Source: Streptomyces albospinus
Lineage (GTDB): Bacteria > Actinomycetota > Actinomycetes > Streptomycetales > Streptomycetaceae
DNA: 64,000 nt
Reading direction: 5' to 3'
Assembly (NCBI RefSeq): GCF_014648695.1
Contig: NZ_BMRP01000013.1
Span: forward strand, 155,171-219,170
Shown piece after piece: positions 16,969 through 25,857 of this stretch. The translations under genes were made by a program, and so were the position numbers. Numbering within the stretch: position 1 is the stretch's first letter; each line of letters opens with the position of its first letter. Below the pieces are notes generated by a model, which made no database searches, was not told the DNA's origin, and saw only the letters and a program-made list of their open reading frames with translations.

Positions 16969-17631
16969 ATGAACGGCGAGCACGATGCACCCCGACGGCA
17001 GCGCCTGACCCGCGCCGAGGCCAAGGCCCGTACCCGGACGCTGCTGCTGGACGCGGCGGCGCGGATCTTCGCCCGCAAGGGCTTCACCGGCGCCTCGGTG
17101 GAGGAGATCGCCGAGGCCGCTGGCTTCTCCACGGGTGCGCTGTACTCCAACTTCAACAGCAAGGAAGCGTTGTTCCTGGAACTGCTCTCCGACCGTCAGA
17201 ACGACCGCATCGCGGAGGCCGCCCGTGCCCTGGACAGCCATGAGGCGGGCTCCGGGGAAGCCGCCGCCGAGCTGGGCCGGCTGCTGATCGACGTCGCCGA
17301 CAAGGACATCGACTTCGCCCCGCTCCAGGCCGAGTTCTGGCTGTACGCGGTCCGCAACCCGCAGGCCCTGGAGACGATGGCGGCCAAGCTGCGCGAACCC
17401 CGCCGAGCGCTGGAGCAGGTGATCAGCACGTCACTGGCCGAGCGCGGCGCACCCGAGGGGGTCCCCGCCGAAACCGTGGCCACCGTGGTCGCGGCACTGT
17501 TCCAGGGCCTGGTGCGGCTGCGGCGCCTGGACCCGTCGAGCGTGTCGGAAGAACTGTTCGCCCAGGCGCTGACCTGGCTGTTCGCCGGTATCGACGCCGC
17601 CGGTACGCCCACCGGCGCCGAGGACGACTGA
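16969..17631 (+). CDS. TetR family regulator divergent from P450 cluster A
   Basis: A 220-residue TetR regulator. The HTH spans about residues 20-65: RTLLLDAAARIFARKGF, SVEEIAEAAGFSTGALYSNF. The ligand domain includes LQAEFWLYAVRNPQ and VVAALFQGLVRLRRLDP. It is transcribed away from the ferredoxin-reductase-P450 operon across a 165-bp gap with a 20-bp-armed inverted repeat, so it most likely represses that operon and itself. The ATG at 16969 fits the family start and lacks an SD. The P450 substrate or product is the likely ligand, by inference only. Confidence 0.92.
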   Translation: MNGEHDAPRRQRLTRAEAKARTRTLLLDAAARIFARKGFTGASVEEIAEAAGFSTGALYSNFNSKEALFLELLSDRQNDRIAEAARALDSHEAGSGEAAAELGRLLIDVADKDIDFAPLQAEFWLYAVRNPQALETMAAKLREPRRALEQVISTSLAERGAPEGVPAETVATVVAALFQGLVRLRRLDPSSVSEELFAQALTWLFAGIDAAGTPTGAEDD

Positions 17632-17701
17632 CCGGCCCAACCACCCCCGCCCCGCCGGTCGTTCCCCCTCCTGCCGTCCTCCCGCGAAGGAGCAGCCCCT
17701 C

Positions 17702-18409
17702 ATGAATCCGGCCCCCCAGGTCTCCCGCGCGGCCCGCCCGCGACCACTCGGCGAGGCCCGGAAGCTTCGGATCCGCTATGCCGTCGCCGGTGTCGTCATG
17801 GCACTCACCTGGATGGGAGAGGGCGGCGAGCCGGCCTGGGCGCACGCCCTGCGCACGTCCGTGATCCTGTTGATCGTCCCGCCCCTGCTGCTGCGGTCCA
17901 ACCGCCGTCTCACCCAGCAGGTCTACGAGGCCGCCGACCCCCGTTGGGCCATTGCCCGGCTGATCACCGTCCGGACGGCCATCGTCGGGGGCGCGCTGGT
18001 GGCGGCCTACCTGCTCGGCTGCCTGCTGGACCCGCACAGCGCGCAGCCCGCCGCCTCCCTGGGCGTCCGGCTGCTGGTGGTCCTGCTGACGGTCCCGCTA
18101 CAGATCCGCCTGGCGCACCGCACCCGCACCAGCGAGGTGCATCCGTCCGCCGGGCCGGTCCTCTCGGCGCCCCGGCTGATCGCCGCGAAGCTCACCCTCA
18201 TCATCGCCGCGCTCCTCGCTCAGATGCTCCTCGACGGCGTCACGCACCACGCCGACGTCATCGTTGCGGTGGCCATCGCCGTCGCCGCGGCCGGCCTGGG
18301 CCCCAAGATCCACGCCCGTCTGCTGGTCGCCCCGCCCGCCGCCGGCGCCGCCCCCGTGAGCGCCGCGGTCCGACCCCGTGAGGTACGCGCGGATTCCTGC
18401 TCACCATGA
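17702..18409 (+). CDS. Multi-pass membrane protein, function unknown
   Basis: A 235-residue protein with about five hydrophobic helices (for example YAVAGVVMALTWMG, TSVILLIVPPLLL, AIVGGALVAAYLLGCLL, LLVVLLTVPLQIRLA, VIVAVAIAVAAAGLG). No conserved motif that I recognise. It lies 70 bp after the TetR gene on the same strand with its own RBS (GAAGGAGCAG), and could be co-transcribed with it. The last 30 residues are low-complexity and Ala-rich. Confidence 0.7.
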   Translation: MNPAPQVSRAARPRPLGEARKLRIRYAVAGVVMALTWMGEGGEPAWAHALRTSVILLIVPPLLLRSNRRLTQQVYEAADPRWAIARLITVRTAIVGGALVAAYLLGCLLDPHSAQPAASLGVRLLVVLLTVPLQIRLAHRTRTSEVHPSAGPVLSAPRLIAAKLTLIIAALLAQMLLDGVTHHADVIVAVAIAVAAAGLGPKIHARLLVAPPAAGAAPVSAAVRPREVRADSCSP

Positions 18410-18726
18410 AGAGGATCAAGGCCGACTCCTGATCGGAGCGGACCGGGCGGGCGGCGCTCAGCTGTCGGCCGACTGAAGACCCCGCCTCGGGGTCGGCGCC
18501 CCGGCGCCGATCGTCGTGCCCCGCGTCCTCCCGTGCTGCCTGCACGTGAGATGCAAGACAGGGAAATCGGGGCGCAATTGGGCGATTTGGCTTGATAAAT
18601 CAGCACATTCGGCGCGCTGGTGCGGCCGTGGGGTGATCGTCGCATCCCGCTCGGGAGGGGCTGCCCGAACGGGTAAAACGGCAGGGGGTTAGCATATGAG
18701 CGCCGCCTAGCTCGAAAGATAAACCT
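18410..18726. other. Intergenic region upstream of gap
   Basis: No gene seen. It is noticeably less GC-rich near 18560-18610 and 18690-18720 (GATTTGGCTTGATAAATC, TTAGCATATG), which probably marks the gap promoter region. No clear operator is identifiable. Confidence 0.4.
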
Positions 18727-20172
18727 GTGACTGTCAACGAAGACTCGTTCACTGACTGGAAGAGCCGCGAGGAGATCGCGGAGTCGATGATCCCGATCAT
18801 CGGGAAGCTGCACCGGGAGCGGGACGTCACCGTCCTGCTGCACAGCCGCTCCCTGGTGAACAAGTCGGTGGTCAGCATCCTCAAGACCCACCGATTCGCC
18901 CGGCAGATCGCCGGCGAGGAGCTCTCGGTCACCGAGACGCTGCCGTTCCTCCGGGCCCTCGCCGCGCTCGATCTCGGTCCTTCCCAGATCGACATCGGCA
19001 TGCTCGCCGCGACGTACAAGACCGACGGCCGCGGACTCTCCGTGGAGGAGTTCACCGCCGAGGCCGTCGCGGGCGCCACGGGCGCCAACAAGATCGAGTG
19101 CCGCGAGCCGCGCGACGTCGTGCTCTACGGATTCGGCCGCATCGGCCGCCTCATAGCCCGGCTGCTCATCGAGAAGGCCGGCTCCGGCAACGGCCTGCGG
19201 CTGCGCGCCATCGTCGTCCGCGGGGGCGGGGACCAGGACATCATCAAGCGCGCCTCGCTGCTCCGCCGGGACTCCATCCACGGGCAGTTCCAGGGCACGA
19301 TCACCGTCGACGAGGCGAACAGCAAGATCATCGCCAACGGCAACGAGATCAAGGTGATCTACTCCGACGACCCGACGTCGGTGGACTACACGGCGTACGG
19401 CATCAAGGACGCCATCCTCATCGACAACACCGGCAAGTGGCGCGACCGCGAGGGCCTCTCGAAGCACCTGCGCCCCGGTATCGACAAGGTCGTCCTCACC
19501 GCGCCGGGCAAGGGCGACGTCCCCAACATCGTGCACGGCGTCAACCACGACACCATCAAGCCGGACGAGCAGATCCTGTCCTGCGCGTCCTGCACCACCA
19601 ACGCGATCGTCCCGCCGCTGAAGGCGATGGCGGACGAGTACGGCGTTCTGCGCGGTCACGTGGAGACCATCCACTCGTTCACCAACGACCAGAACCTGCT
19701 GGACAATTACCACAAGTCGGACCGTCGTGGCCGTTCCGCGCCGCTCAACATGGTCATCGCCGAGACCGGTGCGGCCTCCGCCGTCGCCAAGGCGCTGCCC
19801 GACCTCAAGGCGACGATCACCGGCAGCTCGGTCCGCGTCCCGGTGCCGGACGTCTCGATCGCCATCCTCAGCCTGCGGCTCGGGCGCGAGACCACCCGCG
19901 AGGAGGTCCTCGACTACCTCCGCAATGTGTCGCTGACCTCGCCGCTCAAGCGCCAGATCGACTTCACCACCGCCCCGGATGCGGTCTCCAGCGACTTCAT
20001 CGGCTCGCGCAACGCCTCGATCGTCGACGCCGGAGCCACCAAGGTCGACGGCGACAACGCGATCCTCTACCTCTGGTACGACAACGAGTTCGGCTACTCC
20101 TGCCAGGTCATCCGCGTCGTCCAGCACGTCTCCGGGGTCGAGTACCCGACCTACCCGGTGCCGGTGGCCTGA
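18727..20172 (+). CDS. gap: Glyceraldehyde-3-phosphate dehydrogenase, long form
   Basis: A 481-residue NAD(P)-dependent GAPDH of the long actinobacterial type (like the second Gap of S. coelicolor), interconverting glyceraldehyde-3-phosphate and 1,3-bisphosphoglycerate. An extra N-terminal domain of about 125 residues (helical, HREREVTVLLHSRSL-like) precedes the Rossmann start DVVLYGFGRIGRLIARLL. The catalytic Cys lies in LSCASCTTNAI and the C-terminal phosphate-binding domain includes NMVIAETGAASAVAKALP and LYLWYDNEFGYSCQV. The start is GTG. The Tn7-like element begins 8 bp after its stop, so the 3-prime end of this gene is the probable attachment site; the reading frame is intact. Confidence 0.95.
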   Translation: MTVNEDSFTDWKSREEIAESMIPIIGKLHRERDVTVLLHSRSLVNKSVVSILKTHRFARQIAGEELSVTETLPFLRALAALDLGPSQIDIGMLAATYKTDGRGLSVEEFTAEAVAGATGANKIECREPRDVVLYGFGRIGRLIARLLIEKAGSGNGLRLRAIVVRGGGDQDIIKRASLLRRDSIHGQFQGTITVDEANSKIIANGNEIKVIYSDDPTSVDYTAYGIKDAILIDNTGKWRDREGLSKHLRPGIDKVVLTAPGKGDVPNIVHGVNHDTIKPDEQILSCASCTTNAIVPPLKAMADEYGVLRGHVETIHSFTNDQNLLDNYHKSDRRGRSAPLNMVIAETGAASAVAKALPDLKATITGSSVRVPVPDVSIAILSLRLGRETTREEVLDYLRNVSLTSPLKRQIDFTTAPDAVSSDFIGSRNASIVDAGATKVDGDNAILYLWYDNEFGYSCQVIRVVQHVSGVEYPTYPVPVA

Positions 20173-20180
20173 CCCCGGCG
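20173..20180. repeat. Left flanking copy of island direct repeat
   Basis: CCCCGGCG sits between the gap stop codon and the element tip TCTAGG. The identical 8 bp occurs right after the far tip at 27590-27597, so it is a candidate target-site duplication for the whole island. Confidence 0.65.
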
Positions 20181-20258
20181 TCTAGGATCCGCGACTTCGT
20201 TGACAATGAAGGCGTTTCATTGACACCGGATTGGCAAATCCGCGGCTCCATTGACAAC
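20181..20258 (+). repeat. Element 1 left end with four TnsB-site-like repeats
   Basis: The end contains TTGACAAT at 20200, TTGACACC at 20220, TTGGCAAA at 20231 and TTGACAAC at 20251, that is four direct repeats spaced 20, 11 and 20 bp. Such spaced repeats are the hallmark of TnsB-binding sites in Tn7-type ends. The outer 19 bp form an inverted repeat with the right tip. Confidence 0.75.
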
Positions 20259-20314
20259 GGCTACGCTCAGTAGCGGTCCTCTCTGGGACTATTTCGATCT
20301 CCGCGAGTCTGCGA

Positions 20315-20362
20315 CGCCCGCTCTCCGTACCGTCTCAAGCATGGCAGTACGGAGAGCGGGCG
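20315..20362 (+). promoter_or_regulatory. 16-bp inverted repeat enclosing the tnsA start codon
   Basis: Perfect arms CGCCCGCTCTCCGTAC and GTACGGAGAGCGGGCG flank a 16-nt loop that contains the ATG at 20341. In mRNA this would put the start codon in a hairpin loop; as DNA it could be an operator. A diverged copy in element 2 keeps pairing with different bases. Confidence 0.65.
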
Positions 20363-21093
20363 GTGCCCGTAGTAGGCGAAAAGTTCCTTCGGTCTCGATC
20401 CGGTACGACGATGGATTGGTACGCGAAGTCCCGGTCCGACAGCTCAGGTTGACCGATTTTGCGGAGTCCAAGCCGTGGCGGGCTGTTCGCTCGATCCACG
20501 GAATGGCCCACTACTCGGGAAAGTACTCGTCTGCGACGACGGGTGGGCACGTGCTCTATGAGAGCCGCCTGGAGCTGGCCCGGTTGCTGCTTGCGGACTT
20601 CGATCCGGAAGTCCGAGGGATCTTTGCACAGCCGTGCCGGCTGGCGGCCCGGGTCGGTGACCGGACTCGTCACCATGTGCCGGACTTTCTGCTGGTCATG
20701 CGTTCGGGGACCGTGCGGGTGGTGAACGTCAAGCCAGCGAGCCGCCTGAATGATCCGAAGATCGTGGAGGCTCTGGCGTGGCCTGGCGAGTTGTTCCGGC
20801 AACACGGCTGGGACTACGAAATCTGGTCCGGGGCGGATCGGGTGCTGCTGGAGAACGTGCGGTTCCTGGCTGCCTATCGGCGTCCCGGTGTGGTGTCCGA
20901 GACCGACACAGAGCAGGCGTGGCAGCAGGTGGTCGACGGCGGAGAACTCGCCTTGGCTGAGCGCCAATTAGCCCAAGGGCGGCCCGCCGAGGAGGTGAGG
21001 CCTGCATTCATGGCTCTGCTGTGGTCTGGGCGGTTGACGACGGACCTGTCGCGTCCATTGTCGGGCGAGTCGGTGCTGCGGAGGTGCGCATGA
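20341..21093 (+). CDS. tnsA: TnsA-like transposase endonuclease
   Basis: A 250-residue endonuclease expected to cut the 5-prime strands at the element ends. The restriction-enzyme-like core is visible: YESRLELARLLL (acidic residue 74 or 78), HHVPDFLLVM (Asp115) and VRVVNVKPA (Lys131), matching the E-D-K triad of TnsA. I start at the ATG at 20341 because MAVR..ARSRRKVP..SIRYDD is conserved at the same place in the element 2 remnant; a TTG at 20251 would give 30 more residues but lies inside the end repeats. It contains a TTA codon at 20968-20970. The stop overlaps the tnsB start (ATGA). Confidence 0.85.
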   Translation: MAVRRAGGARSRRKVPSVSIRYDDGLVREVPVRQLRLTDFAESKPWRAVRSIHGMAHYSGKYSSATTGGHVLYESRLELARLLLADFDPEVRGIFAQPCRLAARVGDRTRHHVPDFLLVMRSGTVRVVNVKPASRLNDPKIVEALAWPGELFRQHGWDYEIWSGADRVLLENVRFLAAYRRPGVVSETDTEQAWQQVVDGGELALAERQLAQGRPAEEVRPAFMALLWSGRLTTDLSRPLSGESVLRRCA

Positions 21094-23279
21094 GCACGTG
21101 GACGACGCCCTTGAGGCCAGGGTTACCGATCAACTTCGACGGTGAACAGTTCACGGTCGCCGAGATTGAGGGCCGCCGAATTCTCCTCCAGCCGGCAGTT
21201 TCAGGCGTCGGTGTCCCGAAGTGGCGGCAGGTCGACATCTCTGTGCTGTTGACGCATCCCACCACCGAGATCCTTACTCCGGTCCCGCAAGGTGAACCAG
21301 CTGATGCTGCTGCCCTGAGTGGTCTCAGCGACAAAGAGGACGACGAGCTGACCCGGCAGTTCCGACATGTCCAGGAGGTTCGCACCGGCTATCAACTCGG
21401 CAGCGAGGAACTGGCTCTGCCGGGCGAGCCACGACCCGACTACGCGCCCGGAACACCGAAGATGCACCGGTACGCCGCGAAGGCAGCGGAACTCGGAGTA
21501 TCCGAAACGACGATCCGCAACTGGGTGCGTCAAGTGAATAGCTCCGGCCCGGCCGGTCTGGTTCGTGACCGCCCCCAAACGAGCGTGCTGGACAAGGTCG
21601 ACCCGCGGTGGCTGGAGAAGACCCGGTCAGTTTTGAAGGGCCATGAGAAGTCCTCCCGGCCGGTGCGGAGTCTGATCCTGATCGAGATCGAAGAGCGTTT
21701 GGTCAAGGAGTACGGGGAGGGCACCGTCCCGCTCCCGGCCCGCACGACGGGCTATGAGGCGCTGCGGGTGCTTACCAAGGGCACGAACGCTTTCGAGGGC
21801 AGCACGAAGGGGAAGAGGTCGATCGCGGACGCCCCGAAGGGGACTTACGGTCGACTGCGGGCGACACGACCGGGCGAGTATGTGGTGTTGGACACCAATT
21901 GCCTGGATGTCTTCGCGATGGAGCCGGTGACCTGCCGGTGGGTGCGGTGTGAGCTCACGGTCGCCATGGATCTCTATAGCCGGTGCATCACCGGGCTCCG
22001 CCTCACCCCGGTGTCGACGAAATCGACAGATGTGGCGGGGGTGTTGTTCGAGACGGTTCGTCCGCGGGAGGTTTCGGATTGCGGGGGTGAGCCACTTCCG
22101 TACTGCGGGGTTCCCTCCACCGTGGTGGTCGATGCGGACAAGCTGGTCGACCGGGACGGGCAGCCGTTGCTGCCCACAGTCGCGGCCGAGACGATTATCT
22201 ATGACCACGGCAAGGTATATCTGTCGAACCACATCGAGAGCGTCTGCGCGAAGCTGGACATCTCTCTGCAGCCGGCGCGGCCGAAGACACCGACCGACAA
22301 GCCGATCGAGCGCTGGTTCCGGACTCTCAACCAGGGAGTGTTGGCTGCGTTGCCCGGCTACAAGGGCTCGGACGTGCATAGCCGCGGCGAGAAGGTCGAG
22401 GACGAGGCGTTTTTCTTCATCGACGAACTCGAAGCGATTATCCGTGAGTGGATCACTCTGGTCTATCACCGGCGCCGCCACCGCGGCCTGCGGATTCCGG
22501 AGGTCCCTGGGCTTCAGCTCAGTCCGCTGGACATGTTCGACCACGGAGTCACCCGGGCGGGCCCGCTGAGAATCCCGGCCCGCCCTAATCTGGCCCTGGA
22601 GTTCCTGGAGGAAGAACGCGTCCCGATCCACCACTACGGTGTCGAGATCGAAGGGATGCGCTACAACGGGGACGGGCTGAACGACCACCGCAATCAGCCC
22701 AGTCCATTTCGCGGGGTGGATGCGGGCAAGTGGCCGATCGCAGTGGACCGCGGCGATATGCGGAAGGTGTACTTCCAAGATCCCGAGACGCAGAAGTGGC
22801 ACACACTCGACTGGGAACATGCAGCCGCACTGGACGGCCCGTTCAGCAGGGAGGCGCTGGTCTACGCTCGCCGGCTTGCCAAGAAGACGCACCGCTTCCC
22901 GGACACCAAACGCGCGCTGGTCGAACTCCTCGAACGGTGGGGCGCCGGACTGGCCGCGGACCGCACCGAGCGACGGATGGCCCTTCGCCTGTCCCATGAA
23001 CGGCTACGGCTGGTGGGCGAGGACGACGAACCGCGGGACGCCAAGGACGAGGTCGCGTCGCTGCCGTCAGTCCAACGTATTGCCGCCCTGAGTTCGTCTG
23101 ACGGGATTCCAGCAGGAGACGAGCCCGGCGAACTTGGCCTGAGCGCCGTCGGAGCTGAGAACGAGGATCTCGGCGGGGACGACGACGAGGACGAGGAGTG
23201 TGAGGCAGTCTTCCCCGGCGACGAGTCCGCTCCCATCGATGAGGACGACTACTACGCTGACGTCTGGGACAGCCGTTGA
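21090..23279 (+). CDS. tnsB: TnsB-like DDE transposase
   Basis: A 729-residue transposase that should bind the end repeats and join 3-prime ends to target DNA. An HTH lies near residues 126-160 (AAELGVSETTIRNWVRQV). The RNase H-like rve core has Asp268 in YVVLDTN, Asp348 or Asp350 in VVVDADK, and Glu407 in KPIERWFRTLN, the DDE triad of the Tn7/Mu/IS21 superfamily. A Mu-type beta-barrel domain follows (around 520-600). The C-terminal 60 residues are extremely acidic (stretches such as GGDDDEDEECE), perhaps the TnsC contact. It has a TTA codon at codon 12 (21123-21125) and overlaps both neighbours by 3-4 bp. Confidence 0.93.
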   Translation: MSTWTTPLRPGLPINFDGEQFTVAEIEGRRILLQPAVSGVGVPKWRQVDISVLLTHPTTEILTPVPQGEPADAAALSGLSDKEDDELTRQFRHVQEVRTGYQLGSEELALPGEPRPDYAPGTPKMHRYAAKAAELGVSETTIRNWVRQVNSSGPAGLVRDRPQTSVLDKVDPRWLEKTRSVLKGHEKSSRPVRSLILIEIEERLVKEYGEGTVPLPARTTGYEALRVLTKGTNAFEGSTKGKRSIADAPKGTYGRLRATRPGEYVVLDTNCLDVFAMEPVTCRWVRCELTVAMDLYSRCITGLRLTPVSTKSTDVAGVLFETVRPREVSDCGGEPLPYCGVPSTVVVDADKLVDRDGQPLLPTVAAETIIYDHGKVYLSNHIESVCAKLDISLQPARPKTPTDKPIERWFRTLNQGVLAALPGYKGSDVHSRGEKVEDEAFFFIDELEAIIREWITLVYHRRRHRGLRIPEVPGLQLSPLDMFDHGVTRAGPLRIPARPNLALEFLEEERVPIHHYGVEIEGMRYNGDGLNDHRNQPSPFRGVDAGKWPIAVDRGDMRKVYFQDPETQKWHTLDWEHAAALDGPFSREALVYARRLAKKTHRFPDTKRALVELLERWGAGLAADRTERRMALRLSHERLRLVGEDDEPRDAKDEVASLPSVQRIAALSSSDGIPAGDEPGELGLSAVGAENEDLGGDDDEDEECEAVFPGDESAPIDEDDYYADVWDSR

Positions 23280-25792
23280 ACGCGCGGAACGGCGCCGAGC
23301 CGTTCGAGGGCGATGACCGCCAGTACAGCCCCACTCGGCTGCCGGGCTGGCTGCTGGAGGTCAACGGGCCAGACCGGGCCCGGCCAGAGCAGTACACCAG
23401 GGCCCAACTGGCTGACCTCTCGCCGCGAGCGCTCTTGATGCACAACGACGATCGGGCGGTCTGGCACGCCAACATCGGCCCAATCGACACCCCGCAGCTC
23501 CTCCAACTGCATGACGAGCTATCGGAGATCGTTGACTCGAACCGGCAGGACGGGGACAAGACGAAACCAGCTGCACTGCTGGACGCCTACCCCGGACTTG
23601 GAAAGAGCACCGCGGTCCGCGCCTACGGCCGGAAGATGTTCCGCGAACAGGTCACCTTACGCGGAGAGACGACCCCCAGCGGAGACCGCAGGGTCCCCGT
23701 CATCTACATCGCGCTCAGCGGGAACACGCAGATCCGCGGCCTGAACGCCGCGATCTGCCGCTTCTACGGGCTGCCCGTCACCGGGGACGCCGACACCCTG
23801 GCCGAGCGGGCGGTGGACGCTGTGCTTTCGCTGAGGACGGCCGCATTCATCATTGATGACATTCACTTCCTGGCCGGAGCGAACACCAACTCGGTCCGCA
23901 TGTCGAATCAGTTGAAGTATCTGGCGAACGTCTTCCCCGTCACCCTGATCTATGTCGGCGTCGGGGTCCAGAAGCGCGGAATTCTTCAGGAGGGCTTCTC
24001 CGGGAAGAAGAACGAACTCGCCCAGTTCGGACGCCGCACTACCCCGCTGACGCTGCTCCCTTTTCAGATCGACGACGAGCAGGGGCGCAAGCAGTGGCGG
24101 ACTCTCCTCAAGACGATCGAGAAGAAACTCGTCCTGGCCGACAAATACCCCGGAATGCTTGCCCGGGATCTGTCCGACTATCTCTACGCCCGTTCCTCCG
24201 GGCACTTCGCCTCTCTCATGGCATTGATCAACCGTGGCTGTCTGCGGGCGATCCGCAGTGGTCATGAGCGCCTCGACAAAGATCTGATGAACCAGGTGAA
24301 GAACGACGCTGCCGCGTCCCGACTGCCAGCGATGCTCTGGCCCGCCTGGACCATGCGGATGCTGCCCCGGCTGCCCGAACCCCTCTTCCGGCTTTCGGGA
24401 CTCCGCAGGGCATGCGCAACCCTGCTCTTGGCGCCAGGGACATCCTGGAACTATCCGCGAGCCGCTGAACTGCTGGGAAACCCCCGCACGTTCGGCAACA
24501 AGGACGCTCTCGATGCTGCCCTCGGCAAGCAGCGATCCGACGAACTTGCAACGTTCATCGTCCTGTTGGCTCGCGCTGTCGACACCCATCCAGTGCCCAT
24601 CGACTACCACCGTCGACGAACAACCTTCTCCGAGACCACCGTCAGCTTCGACCTGGACGCCTTCAAGGAATACTGCCGTCGTCGCGGCCTACGCAGTGGC
24701 CCGGTGCAGGTCAAGCGTCTGCGATGGCACCTTCTCAAACTTCTCCTCGGAGCCGACCCGGGCACCTCATCCCGGACCCCAACCTGGAACGCGGACTTCT
24801 CGCACCGGATCACCGGCGAGCTCAAAGAATTCCTCTTCCAGCAGGCGGCAGCAAACCTCCAGGCTCACTGCATCGACGAACCTGTGCTCTGGCAACCACC
24901 ATCCACCTGGCTCAGCAAGAGCACGTGGCCAGGGGAAGACCCGGATAGGGCCGACTCCTCCCAACTCGCCGAGATGCTGGCCGCTGGCCGTTCACTCACA
25001 GAGATCGCGAAACACCTGGATATCAGCGAGGACCACGTCCTCATGCACCTCGAATCGACCGGCGTCGACGCGGCAGCCCCCGACCCCCCACCGCGTCCCA
25101 GCGTCCCAGGACGCAATATTCCGCGACAGGGAGTTCTCGCGCCACGAGAACTTCAACAGCTCTACCAGGAACAAAGACTCACCCCCGCCAAGATCGCGAA
25201 GCTTGCAGGATGCAGCCAGCACACCGTTCGCCGAGCACTCACCGAGGCCGGGCTCCCTCTTCGGTCAACCCCCGGGATTCCTCTCCTCCTCCCGGCCATG
25301 ATTACCCGAGAGTGGCTGGAAGAGGAGTACGCGCTGAAGGGACGCAGTTGCCTCGATATCGCACGGGAGCTCGGCGTCGGTCAAGACGCCGTGTTTCGCG
25401 CCCTGCGGCGTTGGGACATCCCGCGGCATTCCAACGGGCACGTCTCGAACCCCTTCGCCCGGCTGAACGTGACGCTCTCGCCTGAAATGCGGCGCGTCAG
25501 CAACACAAGTAACTGCTTATCGCGGCTCCGTAACCTCCTCAAAATTCCAGGACACCCCCGGTTGTCGGTCGCCGCAGCGGAACTCGGCGTCCCTGCGAGT
25601 ACCCTCTGCCAGCAATTGCGATCTATCGAAAGCCTCGTGGGGTTCAGCGTGATCGCGAGAACCAACCCGCTATCTCCCGCTCCGGCAGGTGTGCCGTTCC
25701 TTGCCGAAGCACGAAAACTCATTGATCGTTTCGACAACACAACAACGCTGGACACTTCCGACTCGAGCAAGGGCGGCAGATACTCACGGTGA
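23276..25792 (+). CDS. tnsC: TnsC-like AAA+ ATPase fused to TniQ-like and multi-HTH target-selection region
   Basis: An 838-residue protein. Residues about 60-330 are a TnsC/TniB-type ATPase: Walker A YPGLGKST (Lys110), Walker B FIIDDIHFL (Asp194-Asp195) and a sensor-like YVGVGVQKRG. Residues about 345-500 (RLPAMLWPAWTMRMLPRLP, FRLSGLRRACATLLLAPG) resemble the region after the zinc fingers of actinobacterial TniQ/TnsD proteins. From about 560 on come at least four HTH units: EIAKHLDISEDHVLMHL, KIAKLAGCSQHTVRRAL, DIARELGVGQDAVFRAL, and a LysR-type HTH at 757-820. No TniQ zinc-binding Cys/His set is present. The TTG start overlaps the tnsB stop. TTA codons occur at 23657 and 25517. It probably combines TnsC and TnsD roles; target recognition is inference. 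Confidence 0.8.
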   Translation: MNARNGAEPFEGDDRQYSPTRLPGWLLEVNGPDRARPEQYTRAQLADLSPRALLMHNDDRAVWHANIGPIDTPQLLQLHDELSEIVDSNRQDGDKTKPAALLDAYPGLGKSTAVRAYGRKMFREQVTLRGETTPSGDRRVPVIYIALSGNTQIRGLNAAICRFYGLPVTGDADTLAERAVDAVLSLRTAAFIIDDIHFLAGANTNSVRMSNQLKYLANVFPVTLIYVGVGVQKRGILQEGFSGKKNELAQFGRRTTPLTLLPFQIDDEQGRKQWRTLLKTIEKKLVLADKYPGMLARDLSDYLYARSSGHFASLMALINRGCLRAIRSGHERLDKDLMNQVKNDAAASRLPAMLWPAWTMRMLPRLPEPLFRLSGLRRACATLLLAPGTSWNYPRAAELLGNPRTFGNKDALDAALGKQRSDELATFIVLLARAVDTHPVPIDYHRRRTTFSETTVSFDLDAFKEYCRRRGLRSGPVQVKRLRWHLLKLLLGADPGTSSRTPTWNADFSHRITGELKEFLFQQAAANLQAHCIDEPVLWQPPSTWLSKSTWPGEDPDRADSSQLAEMLAAGRSLTEIAKHLDISEDHVLMHLESTGVDAAAPDPPPRPSVPGRNIPRQGVLAPRELQQLYQEQRLTPAKIAKLAGCSQHTVRRALTEAGLPLRSTPGIPLLLPAMITREWLEEEYALKGRSCLDIARELGVGQDAVFRALRRWDIPRHSNGHVSNPFARLNVTLSPEMRRVSNTSNCLSRLRNLLKIPGHPRLSVAAAELGVPASTLCQQLRSIESLVGFSVIARTNPLSPAPAGVPFLAEARKLIDRFDNTTTLDTSDSSKGGRYSR

Positions 25793-25857
25793 CTACCGCA
25801 GCGATGCTCCGCGCTCGGATTGAGCAGTTCCGACCGACACGGCGTTGTTCATCTGGC

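Noticed and set aside
18220..20127. A 635-codon minus-strand frame opposite gap
   Set aside because: Complete GAPDH motifs lie on the plus strand; the antisense frame is a codon-bias shadow.
20251..20340. TTG at 20251 as start of tnsA
   Set aside because: It lies within the fourth end repeat, and the element 2 copy conserves the protein only from the ATG equivalent to 20341.
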